Origin: Pythium myriotylum
Taxonomy: Eukaryota > Oomycota > Peronosporomycetes > Pythiales > Pythiaceae
Direction of reading: 5' to 3'
DNA length: 64,000 nucleotides
Assembly: GCA_023091665.1 (NCBI GenBank)
Contig: JALJCQ010000008.1
Location: 1,364,001 to 1,428,000, forward strand
The first letter of the stretch is position 1, and each line of letters starts with the position of its first letter. Under the pieces are notes generated by a model that was not told the DNA's origin, ran no database searches, and saw nothing but the letters and a program-made list of their open reading frames with translations. Of this stretch, positions 10,528 through 20,301 are shown piece after piece. Made by a program: the position numbers and the translations under genes.

Positions 10528-11591
10528 ATGACGACGACGGTGGTCAAGGCGCAGGAGATCGCGCCGGCGGCCTACGCTGTCGGCAACACGAGCGACGTGC
10601 GCAAGGAGGACGATCTCACCTACGACCTGGGCAACCTCGCGGCGTTCGACACGCACCCGTTCGCGTACAGCAACGAGAAGGAGCTGCTGCTCCACGCGCG
10701 CGACAATGTGCAGCTGCTCGTGAACCGCATCTTCGACCTGCCGCGCGAGATGTCGGACATGGGCCCGCTCGCCAAGCTGCCCGCGCCCGAGCTCGTGATC
10801 CCGCGCGAGAAGCCGCTGCCCAAGCCCAAGGTCGAGACCAAGTGGGAAAAGTTCGCCAAGGAGAAGGGCATCGAGAAGAAGAAGAAGAGCCGCAAGGTCT
10901 TCGACGAGGCCACGGGCGAATGGGGCCACGCCTGGGGTTACAACCGCGCCAATGACGACCTCAAGGACTGGGCCATGGAGGTCAAGGAAGGCGACATGGA
11001 AGACCCGTGGACCAAGAAGAAGCAGGAGAAGCGCGCGCGCGTGCAGAAGAACCTCCAGGCCCACGCCAACAACCTCAAGAACGGCCGCGGCAAGCAGCCC
11101 ACGGGCAACGCGGCTAAGACGCCTGCAGGTATCCCTGTGGAACTCATGAACACGGACGACACCAAGGCCAAGCAGCGCGGCAAGGAAGGCACGCTGAAGA
11201 CGCTGCAGAAGGTCCAGTTCTCGACCGCGTCCATGGGCAAGTTCGACAAGATGCGAGAGGGCGAGATGGAGCGAAAGCAAAAGGGCAAGCGCAACAGCTT
11301 CCTGCCGCTGACTGGAAAGGAAGACGTCGAGAAGGAGCGAAGCATGAACGCGCTCAAGATGGTGCTCGGCCGTGAGGAGAACGCTGGCAAGAACAAGGGC
11401 AAGACGTACGACGACGAGGAAGAGGAAGGCGGACGCAAGGGCAAGAAGGTGGGTTTGTGTAGTTTTGTTGGGTGGTTCGGATTTGAGCTCACTCGTTTTT
11501 GTGGTATTTACAGCGCGGACTGAAGGTGAAGCGCGTCACGAAGGGCCAGGCAAACGGCAAGGTCGGCAACAAGAAGCAGCGACGCAAGTAG
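10528..11591 (+). CDS. RRS1: Ribosome biogenesis regulatory protein Rrs1
   Basis: Exon 1 is 10528-11448 (307 codons); a 65-nt GT-AG intron is followed by exon 2, 11514-11591, encoding a short basic tail (RGLKVKRVTKGQ..). About 332 residues, normal for Rrs1. The diagnostic N-terminal region is present: ..YDLGNLAAFDTHPF.., ..LLLHARDNVQLLVNRIFDLP.., then ..LPAPELVIPREKPLPKPK..TKWEKFAKEKGI.KKKKS..VFDEATGEW...GY.. Rrs1 works in the nucleolus in 60S subunit assembly with Rpf2 and the 5S RNP. The C-terminal half is lysine-rich and low complexity. GC content is high and codon bias strong, as for a housekeeping gene. The ATG at 10528 is preferred over the upstream in-frame one at about 10465 because conservation begins there. 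Confidence 0.93.
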
Positions 11592-11700
11592 ACTCCACGG
11601 CACGCTTTCTCATAGACGTACGGAGTCCAAGTGGGGCTCTTCCTAATATGCAAAATGTGATCATGTATTTTGAACCGACGAGCCGTGAACGGTCGCTCCG

Positions 11701-12175
11701 TTAGCCGCAGCAGCTTCCGCACCCCACTGCCCATGCAAGCATCATCATTCAAGCGCTCCATCTCTGCCCATAGTCCTCGCGACTTACTCGGCTGGTTGAT
11801 GGTCTGCTGGTTGCGGATGCGGCCCATCGGACGCCGTGGGCCGGCGCCGCCGCCACTCCCACTCGAGCTGCCGTAGCCTCGTGCTGCGCCATCGCGTCGG
11901 ATCGTCGATGGGTCCTACGCATCGTGAACACGCTCTCAGTCCATAGCCGTGAAAAGCGGTGTCAATGTGTCTCTGTACCGAAAAGAGAGACGTGACGCTT
12001 CGCGATCGTCAGACACACACAAGTCGTCAGGCAACTCTCCGTGCGCAGAGCCGCGGACTCGATGGACTCACAAGACGCCGACGAAGTTGACGACGCCCCA
12101 GAAGACGTCGGCGACGATGCTCACGCGCCAGAGCGAGCGCTTGGCCACGACGTCGCCGCCCGTGACGTAGGTCAT
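11701..12175 (-). CDS. SELENOK: Selenoprotein K homologue, cysteine form
   Basis: Exon 1 (12072-12175) begins MTYVTGGDVVAKRSLWRVS and continues ..VADVFWGVVNF.., the single TM segment of SelK after its S.WR.S motif. It ends at a GTGAGT donor. A later exon (from about 11914 down to 11788) encodes the Gly/Arg-rich tail ending ..GPRRPMGRI.., the SelK hallmark. A 61-nt intron leads to a last exon (11701-11726) reading ..GCGSCCG and TAA. Where animal SelK has Sec (GGUG), this gene has cysteines. SelK is an ER membrane protein with roles in ERAD and palmitoylation. The phase at the exon 1/2 junction does not close with the acceptor at 11915, so a micro-exon or other acceptor is needed. Divergent from the gene at 12336. 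Confidence 0.75.
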
Positions 12176-12335
12176 GATAGTCAGCTTCTGAGCAGCTCCT
12201 GCCGGTTTAGAATGGAGGAAAAACCTACTTTTCGAGGTGCAACAGGTACTCGTGGATGCTTCCTGGTCGCCAACAAAAGGCCGAGTGCGATCTTGAAGAG
12301 ACGCGAGAGAAAAGATCTCGGCCGATTGACTCAGC

Positions 12336-12896
12336 ATGCGAGCCACTGCGCAGCAACTCTACCCGCCGGAGCCGCCCGTGACGTTCGCTCCGCCCACGCG
12401 CCGCGTCGAGGCCCAGCAGCTCTACCCGCCGGAGCCGCCGCTCAGCTTCCCGCCGGCGCGCGATGAGCTCGCCGACCAAACGTATCCGCCGGAGCCGCCG
12501 CCGACATTCCCACCTCAGAACGAGTTGACAGAAGAAGACTCAGGACATTGGGCACTTCCTCCTGCGCGGATGGATGCAAAGATAGCACACAGCGACATGC
12601 TTGGTGTTGTGAGTAGCGCAGATGTGACGGACCCGACGGCACTACAGGCCACTGGAGTCAGAGGACTGCGGGCGGAGGCAGAGGCTCTGACACAAAGTGA
12701 TCTGTCGGAACTTAGTGTCGGCCATGTGAAGGTCGCTCGAGCGATGGATTTGTCGGAGTTGTACCTGGCAGGAGCTGTGCTGCTCGTGGTCGTTGGCGTG
12801 ATGCTGCGAGCGGTAGTTGGGAAACGAGATAAAGCGAGCGATCCGGCAGATCGACGGGTCGCATTTAGCGCCTCGTACGAACCGTTCCTAGGGTAA
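12336..12896 (+). CDS. Single-pass membrane protein with PPEPP repeats
   Basis: 186 residues, one exon. The N-terminus holds three tandem units of about 25 residues, each with (Q)xYPPEPP followed by (V/L/P)(T/S)F.PP. A middle acidic/polar region follows, then one TM helix near residues 142-162 (LYLAGAVLLVVVGVMLRAVVG) and a short basic tail. No signal peptide, so probably a C-terminally anchored protein with the proline-rich N-terminus in the cytosol. The YPPEPP units could bind WW or SH3 domains, as PPxY-like motifs do (inference). The start is about 160 bp from the divergent SelK ATG. Confidence 0.6.
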   Translation: MRATAQQLYPPEPPVTFAPPTRRVEAQQLYPPEPPLSFPPARDELADQTYPPEPPPTFPPQNELTEEDSGHWALPPARMDAKIAHSDMLGVVSSADVTDPTALQATGVRGLRAEAEALTQSDLSELSVGHVKVARAMDLSELYLAGAVLLVVVGVMLRAVVGKRDKASDPADRRVAFSASYEPFLG

Positions 12897-13364
12897 CTGC
12901 AAATGGATTTGTCCACAAGAGATGTCGATGAATGGAGGTAGGCCGCATCCGCTGGTGATACATTTTTGATTCATGATCGATAGACCTTCTTGGTCTTATC
13001 TCTACTCCGTCTCAACATCATTTTGCTATCAAAACATTGCTCTTTCACCCACTTGCAATCAACTCATTGGCCCTTGAGACAACGAAACATGGTATGCTCA
13101 CCCTATCTGGAACTTCCCAACAACAATTGTATTGACATACGCTGGATTGTCGAGCGGTTTCAATCGATGGATCCGCAGAACCAGTCATGGAGCGGATGTC
13201 GCACGGTTCAGCGAGCGACTATCGAGTGCACCATTGAAGCGATACCGAGGGATCTGCTTGAGCTTCGATTCGAATCTCCTACTCACCATCCTCATTGGTA
13301 TCGTTGGTAGTGTATAATTCGACAAGGCACTCATATCCAGCCAACGCACAACAGCTATATAAAG
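12897..13364. other. Intergenic
   Basis: Nothing recognised beyond the presumed 3' UTR and the promoter of the BT1 gene. Confidence 0.4.
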
Positions 13365-15050
13365 ATGACTCGGCTGGGTGCGTGCGACCTCGTCGATCCA
13401 GTTCCGCGCTTGTCGTCCACAAGCATGCCCAAGGACGACGACTACATAGATGCGAAGACGCTATGCGATGATCTTGAAGGAGGTTCCCTTCGCGCTGGTG
13501 GCCGCCCAGACATCTGGAGTCGTGACTACGTCGGGGTCTTGATCCAATATGTGGGTGTTGGAATCGTCTACGGCACGTTGCCTGCCACAGTGTACCCCGT
13601 GCTACAACAATATCTCAACATGGAAGGAACACAGATCGTGTCGGCGAGCGTGTTGTTGAACCTGCCATGGTCGTTCAAGGTTGTGTACGGAGTAGTATCC
13701 GATTGCTTCCCCATCTTTGGGTATCGTCGCCGCCCATTCATGCTCATTGGCTGGACAGTGTGCTGCCTCATGTTGCTCGTTATGGCATGCACAAAGATTG
13801 GCAGGCCGTACTACCTCGTCAGAGCTCTTCACAACAAGAAGCCCTCTCTGTATACAGAGGAAGACTGGAAGAATATCAACCATGCAGCACCAGACAAAGG
13901 TGGAGAGCTCATAATCCTGATGATGCTAGCGGCTGTAGGCTACGTCGGTGCGGACGTAGCTGCTGATGGTGTCGTCGTAGAGCTCGCTCAACGCGAGCCA
14001 GAGGCCGTGCGCGGCACGACGCAGACGACGATCTACATGGTGCGCACGATCTTCGTCACGGTGGCACAGCTCCTGACAGGATTTTTGTTCAATGGAAAAG
14101 ACTACGGTGGTGACTTCGACTTTTCGCTGTCATTTCCTCAGCTCATGCTCATCCTTACGATCTGCACAGCCCCAGTGATCCCTTCGACTTGGTTCTTCAT
14201 CAAGGAAAAGAAGCACCCTGGCGTCAATGTGAAAACCTACTTCGCTGACTTCTGGGAACTGCTTCAATCCCGTGCCATGTACCAGATCATCGCGTACAAG
14301 TTCTTCTCCGGTATCTTCGAGAAGCTCTCAACCACCTGCAGTTCGCCGATGGCATCGTTCTGGGCTGGAGTCGAGCCAATCAACGACACGATTTCAGGCG
14401 TCATTGGCAGTACGATATTTGCTGTAGTGCTGTGGGCCACGATGAAGTACGGCCTCCACTGGAACTGGCGTTACATGCATGCCATCACTGTTGTCGGAGT
14501 TGTCACTGTCGACTCGATTGCGACATTTCTGACGACCTGGGGCGTCGTACGCAGCCAGTGGTTCTGGCTTGGCCCTCCCATCCTGGAGAACTTACCGTCA
14601 GGCGTTGGCTTCATCGTGGCCACGTATGTCGTGGTCGAGCTCGCCGGAGAGGGCAATGAAGGTGCAGTTTACGGTCTCCTGACGACAGTGTCGAATCTTT
14701 CCGCCACGTTTGCGAGCACGATCACCAAGAATGTCGACGCCGCCTTCAAGGTCAGCTCGGCAGACATCGCCGAGGACACACACGAAGTCCGCACGCATGT
14801 CACGTGTGTGCTGCTGATCATGTACCTGTCGAACCTCTTCGGACTCGTGTTCCTACCGATGCTTCCTCCTCAGAAGAAGGAGACCCAGGAGCTCAAGGCC
14901 AAGGGCGGCAAGAGCGTCTACATCGGGGCGCTCACTGTCTTCTACCTCGTGTTTGCGCTTTGCTGGGCTGTCATGGTGAACATCATGTCCATTTACCCAA
15001 GCACCAAGTGCCTCAAGATCGTCGGTGGGAAGGGCTGCAAGAAGCCCTGA
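13365..15050 (+). CDS. BT1-family (folate/biopterin-type) MFS transporter
   Basis: 561 residues, single exon. The cytosolic N-terminus is followed by about 12 hydrophobic helices. Family signatures are ..VGVGIVYGTLPATVYPVL..YLNMEG.., ..LPWSFKVVYGVVSDCFPIFGYRRRPFMLIGW.. (the BT1 loop 2-3 motif), ..GADVAADGVVVELAQREPEAVRGTTQTTIYMVR.., and ..ELAGEGNEGAVYGLLTTVSNLS... BT1 transporters move pteridines or folate-like compounds across the plasma or vacuolar membrane and are expanded in oomycetes; the substrate here is unknown. An alternative start at the internal ATG encoding MPKDDDY (about 13425) is possible. Length and all core motifs look intact. Confidence 0.9.
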   Translation: MTRLGACDLVDPVPRLSSTSMPKDDDYIDAKTLCDDLEGGSLRAGGRPDIWSRDYVGVLIQYVGVGIVYGTLPATVYPVLQQYLNMEGTQIVSASVLLNLPWSFKVVYGVVSDCFPIFGYRRRPFMLIGWTVCCLMLLVMACTKIGRPYYLVRALHNKKPSLYTEEDWKNINHAAPDKGGELIILMMLAAVGYVGADVAADGVVVELAQREPEAVRGTTQTTIYMVRTIFVTVAQLLTGFLFNGKDYGGDFDFSLSFPQLMLILTICTAPVIPSTWFFIKEKKHPGVNVKTYFADFWELLQSRAMYQIIAYKFFSGIFEKLSTTCSSPMASFWAGVEPINDTISGVIGSTIFAVVLWATMKYGLHWNWRYMHAITVVGVVTVDSIATFLTTWGVVRSQWFWLGPPILENLPSGVGFIVATYVVVELAGEGNEGAVYGLLTTVSNLSATFASTITKNVDAAFKVSSADIAEDTHEVRTHVTCVLLIMYLSNLFGLVFLPMLPPQKKETQELKAKGGKSVYIGALTVFYLVFALCWAVMVNIMSIYPSTKCLKIVGGKGCKKP

Positions 15051-15222
15051 CTGACGGCGGCGTGCTGGGTTCAAAATTTGAACCCAAGCCGATCGACCTC
15101 TAATAACCGATCTAGGCTACTTCAACCCATCAACACTTCACATACCACATACAAATCGTACCTCCATAAAAATATACGTTCTGAGCTTCTAGCTGGACGG
15201 TCTCACTTCCCATCGTGTCCTC

Positions 15223-16809
15223 ATGGCAGCACGACGTGGTCTGGTCTTTGAGGTGCGCGGCGACTCTGTGCGCCTCGCAGTGGCGTCAAGCTACGGCGAC
15301 GAGTCGCATCTGCTTCGCGATCTGGTTGGACGCTCGTATCATCCACTAGATTTTCCTGCTTTCTGGCACGACCTCCGAACTGAGCTCACAGTCGCGGACG
15401 CCGTGCGTATCGTTCAGGAATTCTTTGAGAACGGCCACATCGCCGACCAAGACGAACTCGAAGACACACTCGCGTGCCTGATGGTTGGGCTGAAACGGTA
15501 CGCCGAGTGCCGAGAAGAATGGGATCTCGAACGGACCACCGTGGTCGTTCCAGCTTGGTTTGGCGATAATCTGCGTTCTCTTGTCTCTTCAAGCTGCGAT
15601 CGCGCTCGCTTCGAGAACTCAAGGCTGCTCAACAATGCATCAGCCGCTCTCTTTGCAAACGATGTGCACAAGAATTATGAAAGGACCAACAAGATCTGCC
15701 GTGCGCTGCTTGTGGACATCCGAAAAACGGTAGTCTCCGCCGCGATTGTTGAGATTGAAGATGAAATATTCGAAGTGATGGGAACGAGTCGCGCAACAGT
15801 TGGTGTCAGTTTGGATCGAGTCGCTCAGGCTGTTAGCGAGGCGTTCGAGACTACCCGCATTTATGGAAGCGATGTGAATGCGGTCGTTATTGTCGGAGAA
15901 AGTGACGAGATAGTGTACGAAGAAGCCATCAAATTCATGGATGTGCTGTTTCCTGACGCAAGGTTGTACGACGCACAACCACGTGAGGAGGCCTCTGTCA
16001 TCGGTGGCATGCGCATATTATCGTATCAGCTGAATTCCTCCTCCTCTTCCATTGAGTGCACGATGTGCTTTCCCATGAACACACTGAGTATTGGGATTGA
16101 GGAGACATCTCACGGCATCTTCACGCCAATTTTGCTTCGGAATAGTTTTCTACCGACACGCAAGACAATTTACGTACGTACTTTCGCAGATCGCGAGAAC
16201 GAAAGCGTTTCATTGCGCTTCTATGAAGGTGAGAGACCCTTTGTCCGAGACAACCGACTGACTGGTGAGCTTCGAGTAGCCGGCCTTCGTCCAGGAGTGA
16301 ACACCATCTCCGTTTGTGTCGACATGGATTTAAATGATAACGTAACAATCACGGCACGCATTGTCGACGGAGGGGAAGATCATGATGAAAACCGATTAAG
16401 CTTTCTCCGCTTGGGATTGTCGGCTGGAGAATTGTACACGCTTGTCAGCGGACTGCGAGGTGAGGACGCAGACGAGGCTGACGAAGTCCGACGACAAGAA
16501 ATTTGGTCACGAGGATGCTCCACTTCGCTTGTGCATCTGGCGTCGCAAATTATAGGCAAACCAACGCCTGCGGAAACCTACGAGCCTGGCGAGATTTTGG
16601 TTGTCCGCCAACGACTAAGTTCTATCCTCAGCGAAACAGCACACAAACGTTTGAGCAGCGATTTGAAGAATATCATGGACGCCATTATTTGGTCCGACTT
16701 CGATGTGAGCGCAGTCCAAAGTCACGTTCACGATGTTTTTCTGGAGAGACTAAAAGACGACATCATGTTTGATCTGGCACGTTGCTCATGCTGCGCAATG
16801 CGAACTTAG
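15223..16809 (+). CDS. Divergent Hsp70-like protein
   Basis: 528 residues, single exon. Hsp70 hallmarks are recognisable but eroded: ..TTVVVPAWFGDNLRSLV.. (Hsp70 VPAYFND..R), ..SRLLNNASAALFA.. (INEPTAAALAY), and a substrate-domain signature ..LSIGIEETSHGIFTPILLRNSFLPTRKTIYVRTFADRE.. followed by ..YEGERPFVRDNRLTGEL... The N-terminal phosphate-1 loop (GIDLGTT) is replaced by VFEVRGDSVRLAV, and the phosphate-2 and adenosine motifs are not evident. It is shorter than canonical Hsp70 (about 640) and lacks a C-terminal EEVD. Probably a non-ATPase pseudo-chaperone or a subfamily like Hsp70-14/Ssz1; this is inference. Confidence 0.75.
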   Translation: MAARRGLVFEVRGDSVRLAVASSYGDESHLLRDLVGRSYHPLDFPAFWHDLRTELTVADAVRIVQEFFENGHIADQDELEDTLACLMVGLKRYAECREEWDLERTTVVVPAWFGDNLRSLVSSSCDRARFENSRLLNNASAALFANDVHKNYERTNKICRALLVDIRKTVVSAAIVEIEDEIFEVMGTSRATVGVSLDRVAQAVSEAFETTRIYGSDVNAVVIVGESDEIVYEEAIKFMDVLFPDARLYDAQPREEASVIGGMRILSYQLNSSSSSIECTMCFPMNTLSIGIEETSHGIFTPILLRNSFLPTRKTIYVRTFADRENESVSLRFYEGERPFVRDNRLTGELRVAGLRPGVNTISVCVDMDLNDNVTITARIVDGGEDHDENRLSFLRLGLSAGELYTLVSGLRGEDADEADEVRRQEIWSRGCSTSLVHLASQIIGKPTPAETYEPGEILVVRQRLSSILSETAHKRLSSDLKNIMDAIIWSDFDVSAVQSHVHDVFLERLKDDIMFDLARCSCCAMRT

Positions 16810-16833
16810 ATATATATATATATATATATATAT
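16810..16833. repeat. (TA)n microsatellite
   Basis: About 12 uninterrupted TA/AT units immediately after the stop of the Hsp70-like gene. Confidence 0.95.
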
Positions 16834-16913
16834 CACAACAGGAACGAAAGCCTAGATTCTCTGTCTCCAAACCACTCCGCATCAATAGACAAAGAGACGA
16901 TCTTGGGTTGCCA

Positions 16914-18075
16914 TTAAAGCTTGGTGATCGAGATGTACGATCCCGCCGAGTACACATACCCCGACGCTTTGTACTCGACACAGAGCTCCTCATCAGCGTT
17001 AACCTTGACAATTTTCTGCAGCGGACTTGAAACGTAGGTCCCGTTTGGGGAATAACCAGCGCATGTTGCAAGGATTTTTCCACATTTCGTTAGTGCATAG
17101 ACGGTGTCGTTCGAAGAACGAGAGTGGACAATGCAGATGCTGACGGCGTACAGACCTGCCAAGCTGAGCTGGATTCGTCCGTCAGGATGTATCCTGATGT
17201 TTTTGTAGTCCGAGCAAACATCCGTCATCCACGGGACCGATCGGTGCGGGATATTCTGACTTTCAGCAGTGAGGATTGCGTGGACGCATACAGGTTTCAT
17301 CCGTAACTCGATCTGGTGTTCGAGCTCTTTCACACGCTCCGCAAGACCATTGACCTTTTCCTCAAATGAAACGTTACTGGTGATGAGCTTTGTCTGGAGA
17401 ACCGCCCTGTCCGTTTGGAGAAGGTCCTCAACGTCGCGCAAACGGGCACCAAGAATATCGACTCGTTCGAGTGGCACCTGGGTCAACGAGAAGATATAGT
17501 CGACAGTCAGCGTGTGAGATCCCCATGAAAGAGGCACGCTCAATTTCAGGGTGCGAACGCCCCCCTTCGCTTCGACAGATAGACTGTGGTGGTAATTGCT
17601 GGACTCGTCATCGTTCTCCAGACAAGCTGCAAATCGCTACTCCACATGGAGAGGTTGTTTTAGTCTTTCAAAGAAGTAATGAGCTCTTCGCGGCGTCTTA
17701 CCGCAGCGTAATCGTCCGCACTTGCTTTCGGGATCGCGTTATCGCTCGTCACAAATTCCTTGAGTTCCAACGATGAAGTCTGCCTACAAAAAAAGGAAAA
17801 AAGAGATGAGTGAGAGTAGTTCAATGCTAAACCCATGCATGTGTAATGAACCATTGCTGCTTTGACTCGCGATTTTCGATCCAAATCACGACGTTGTTCT
17901 CGTTGGTTACGCACACCTCGAAGCGGAAGGGACAGAGCTTCTCGAGAAGAGTGAATAGCGTGTTGCCTGTGAAGGTTTGCGGCATCGGATTTTTCCAGAG
18001 ACTTGAGTTGATTAGAGGAGATTTTGGAATGGCATGCGGGAGGCTCTCGAGATCAATGGCGTGAGTACATCTCAT
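16914..18075 (-). CDS. Coiled-coil protein with C1q/TNF-like C-terminal domain (3 exons)
   Basis: Exons 18075-17852, 17783-17702 and 17636-16914 join in phase (about 342 residues). The N-terminal part (..FRFEVCVTNENNVVIWIENRES..QTSSLELKEF..DDYAARFAACL..) is a beta-rich head reminiscent of the XRCC4-like superfamily. It runs into ..PLERVDILGARLRDVEDLLQTD.. and a coiled coil (..EEKVNGLAERVKELEHQIEL..). The last 110 residues form a jelly-roll pattern (..GRIQLSLAGLYAVSICIVHS..GYSPNGTYVSSPLQKIVKVNADEELCVEY..SYISITKL) typical of C1q/TNF-like domains. The first intron uses a GTTCAT donor, weak but phase-correct. The architecture suggests a trimeric or dimeric assembly factor; no function is assigned. 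Confidence 0.65.
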
Positions 18076-18078
18076 CAA

Positions 18079-19163
18079 CCGGAGAAGATTGTTGAAATGG
18101 GGATATCCTCAGGATGTTTTGTCGTCGAGCCTGAATTCCTCGAGATGGAATCGAGAAAGAATAAAAAGGAAGAACAAATCAGCGCATTGGTGAAAATCAC
18201 TGGAAAAAGCCGACTTGATTAGTAAATAATCAAGTATCCTGAGGATATGAAGCCTCTCACGTAAAGTTTAGGTGAGAGGCTTCATATCCTCAGGATACGT
18301 TGGCCCCAAAAGGTTTCAAATCCGAAGGGACCCGACAAGCGTTACGAAAGTCTGGAAAAAGGTGTGCAATGAAGCGAAACAGCACACCTTACACACCTGA
18401 GTGGATCCATCGCTCCTCAGGACTGCCGGTTCAGACTCGCAACGTTAATGGCTCACCGCCTGATGGGATTATGGGCGTCTCCGTTTTCACTGCAGTGATT
18501 CCCCATGAAGGTTTTGTACACGCGTTCATGAAGCCAAAAGGTCCATGGGTATCACTTCACCATCAAATTGATGTGAGGATATTGTGAAGGTCGAACGGTT
18601 GACTTGAGAAGTCGGGTCTATTGACATGTTCACAAGATCTCGTTGCCGGCTCTTCGATGGTAGAGCTACCTGAGAGATTTGCGAGCTTGGCTGCCTTCAG
18701 GCAGAGCCGGTTTGCACGGGCACATGGCCAGTGCGTTCTCTTCTCAGCCTCAAGGGGAGCAGAAGGAAGCGCGCGGCTTACATGCCGACAAGGTGGCCTC
18801 TTTATTACACTGGGATCATGGATGTGGTGCCAGCGGCTATGTGCGTTGCTGCACTCCAGAAAACTGAGTCATCTCTTGATGAGTGCAGCCCGGCACCACC
18901 AGATCCCGGGTTACGCGAGAACCGCCTTCGATAAAGAGGACGTGGACTCACTGGGTCAATAAGAGGACGTGAGGCGCGTCGCTTACTGTGTCAAGACTTT
19001 GTTGGGTGGCACTGCAGCGCCGGAGGGAACGCAGATCGTTTGCCGCACGCTTTCGACAGGGTTGTGCTCTATGGCCATCGTCACGGGCTTTCCACTGCGT
19101 CAATCCCTGCGGTTGAAGTTGCGAATCACTCCTGACGTCATTCGCATCTTTGCAACAAGTTCA
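18079..19163. other. Gene-poor region with a perfect hairpin and coding-like remnants
   Basis: A 27-bp perfect inverted repeat is at 18234-18298 (listed separately). The + frame at 18300-18587 (..SKVWKK-like, ..HTPEWIHRSSGLPVQ..) has some coding character and could be a decayed transposase fragment, but I cannot name it. Nothing else is supported. Confidence 0.3.
18234..18298. repeat. Perfect 27-bp inverted repeat, 11-nt loop
   Basis: Arms 18234-18260 and 18272-18298 are exact reverse complements (GTATCCTGAGG... / ...CCTCAGGATAC). No target-site duplication is apparent. The arm core ATATCCTCAGGAT also occurs singly near 18103. Confidence 0.92.
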
Positions 19164-19165
19164 TA

Positions 19166-19828
19166 ACGTACTGCAGCAGATTATGAGCGCAAATCGGGTA
19201 CCTTAGCTTTTTGGCCATAACTTTGCACGGGTGGTAGAGATTTTGGCAGTTAAACCATGCCCGGATAGCTGAAATAAGCGGCTAGAACGTGATGATATCC
19301 AAACCCTTCGTGAAGCAGGTTGGTTGCCACACCTGCCCTCGAAAGTCGAAAATTCGGCTATTTCCGACATCAGTTTATGGCGGGGCCACTAATCGCACGG
19401 AAGACCACTATTTGAAGCATTATGTGATAGACGGGACAAAAAACAGTGGGAACAAACGAAAGATATATTGTTTCAGTAACTACAGGGTTGTGGGGTCAGC
19501 TTGAAGTCCCCCACCAGGCATGAGCTTAGCCGTCGGAAGCTTCGAGGTCGTCGTTTGTCAGCAGGCGGCGCTTGACGTCGACTGTCTTGCGCTGGCGCGG
19601 CTTGGCATCCATCTCTGCTACAGCCGCCTCGAAATCCTCCTGAGTCCACATCTTCCTCTGGCGCTTGGACTCGAAGCAATGTGTAGCTCTGGGTGGAATG
19701 CGCCATAAACTGCTGCCACAAAAATCACGCCAATCATTGATACCTATTCAGGAATAATTGATGCTGATTGGCTAATCTCACTTTTTGCGCTCATAAATTG
19801 ACGTCGCTCATAATCTGCTGCGGTACGT
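19166..19828. mobile_element. Non-autonomous TA-flanked DNA transposon (Tc1/mariner-pogo type)
   Basis: Ends are inverted: ACGTACTGCAGCAGATTATGAGCG on the left and the same with one mismatch (ACGTACCGCAGC..) on the right. They are flanked by TA at 19164-19165 and 19829-19830. 663 bp. On the minus strand about 19548-19690 reads ..MWTQEDFEAAVAEMDAKPRQRK.. ending in TAA, a plausible C-terminal remnant of the transposase. A second GCGCTCATAA motif next to the right end looks like a subterminal repeat. Confidence 0.75.
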
Positions 19829-19830
19829 TA

Positions 19831-20270
19831 CGCAGTATTTTAGTACAACGTACAGTACAGGGCATTCAACTCGGTGATGCATGCCGCTGAGAAGGCACTC
19901 GAACCGGATGCCTCACCGGTACAGTTGGTCATGTCTCAGTCTCCGACTCGATTGCTCACAACCAGTGGATCTGTGTCTTGCATGCGCTGTCTCATGGATT
20001 AGTTGCTTGGTTATCGACTGTTTGAAACACAGTAAACTAGTGTTTCCATCGATCGCACCGTCTCGTCGTATGTAGACGAGAAGAGTGACAGGCGATGCCA
20101 TAGTCAACGCTCAAGGCGGTGCTAAACGTCTTAGCGTCACTAGCGATGTTTAGACGGCAGCTGCCAAGACAGGTCACGTCCGATACGCTGCATCATTGAG
20201 CTGTCTATGTGCGTTTCTGTTTTGCCCGGCCCACGTGGTTTGTGCAAGCAAGTGGATCTCTCATATCGTA
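19831..20270. other. Intergenic
   Basis: No gene recognised. Upstream region of the AAAP permease. Confidence 0.4.
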
Positions 20271-20288
20271 GCTCTCATTTCAAGTTTG
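20271..20288 (+). promoter_or_regulatory. Initiator-like core promoter of the AAAP permease
   Basis: GCTCTCATTTCAAGTTTG closely resembles the oomycete initiator plus flanking-region consensus (GCTCATTYYNCAWTTT). It lies 14-31 nt before the ATG at 20302. Confidence 0.55.
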
Positions 20289-20301
20289 GACTTGAGTAGT
20301 C

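Noticed and set aside
10396..11280. 294-codon minus-strand frame opposite Rrs1
   Set aside because: Antisense shadow produced by the GC-rich, Lys/Glu-rich Rrs1 exon; Leu/Arg-only composition.
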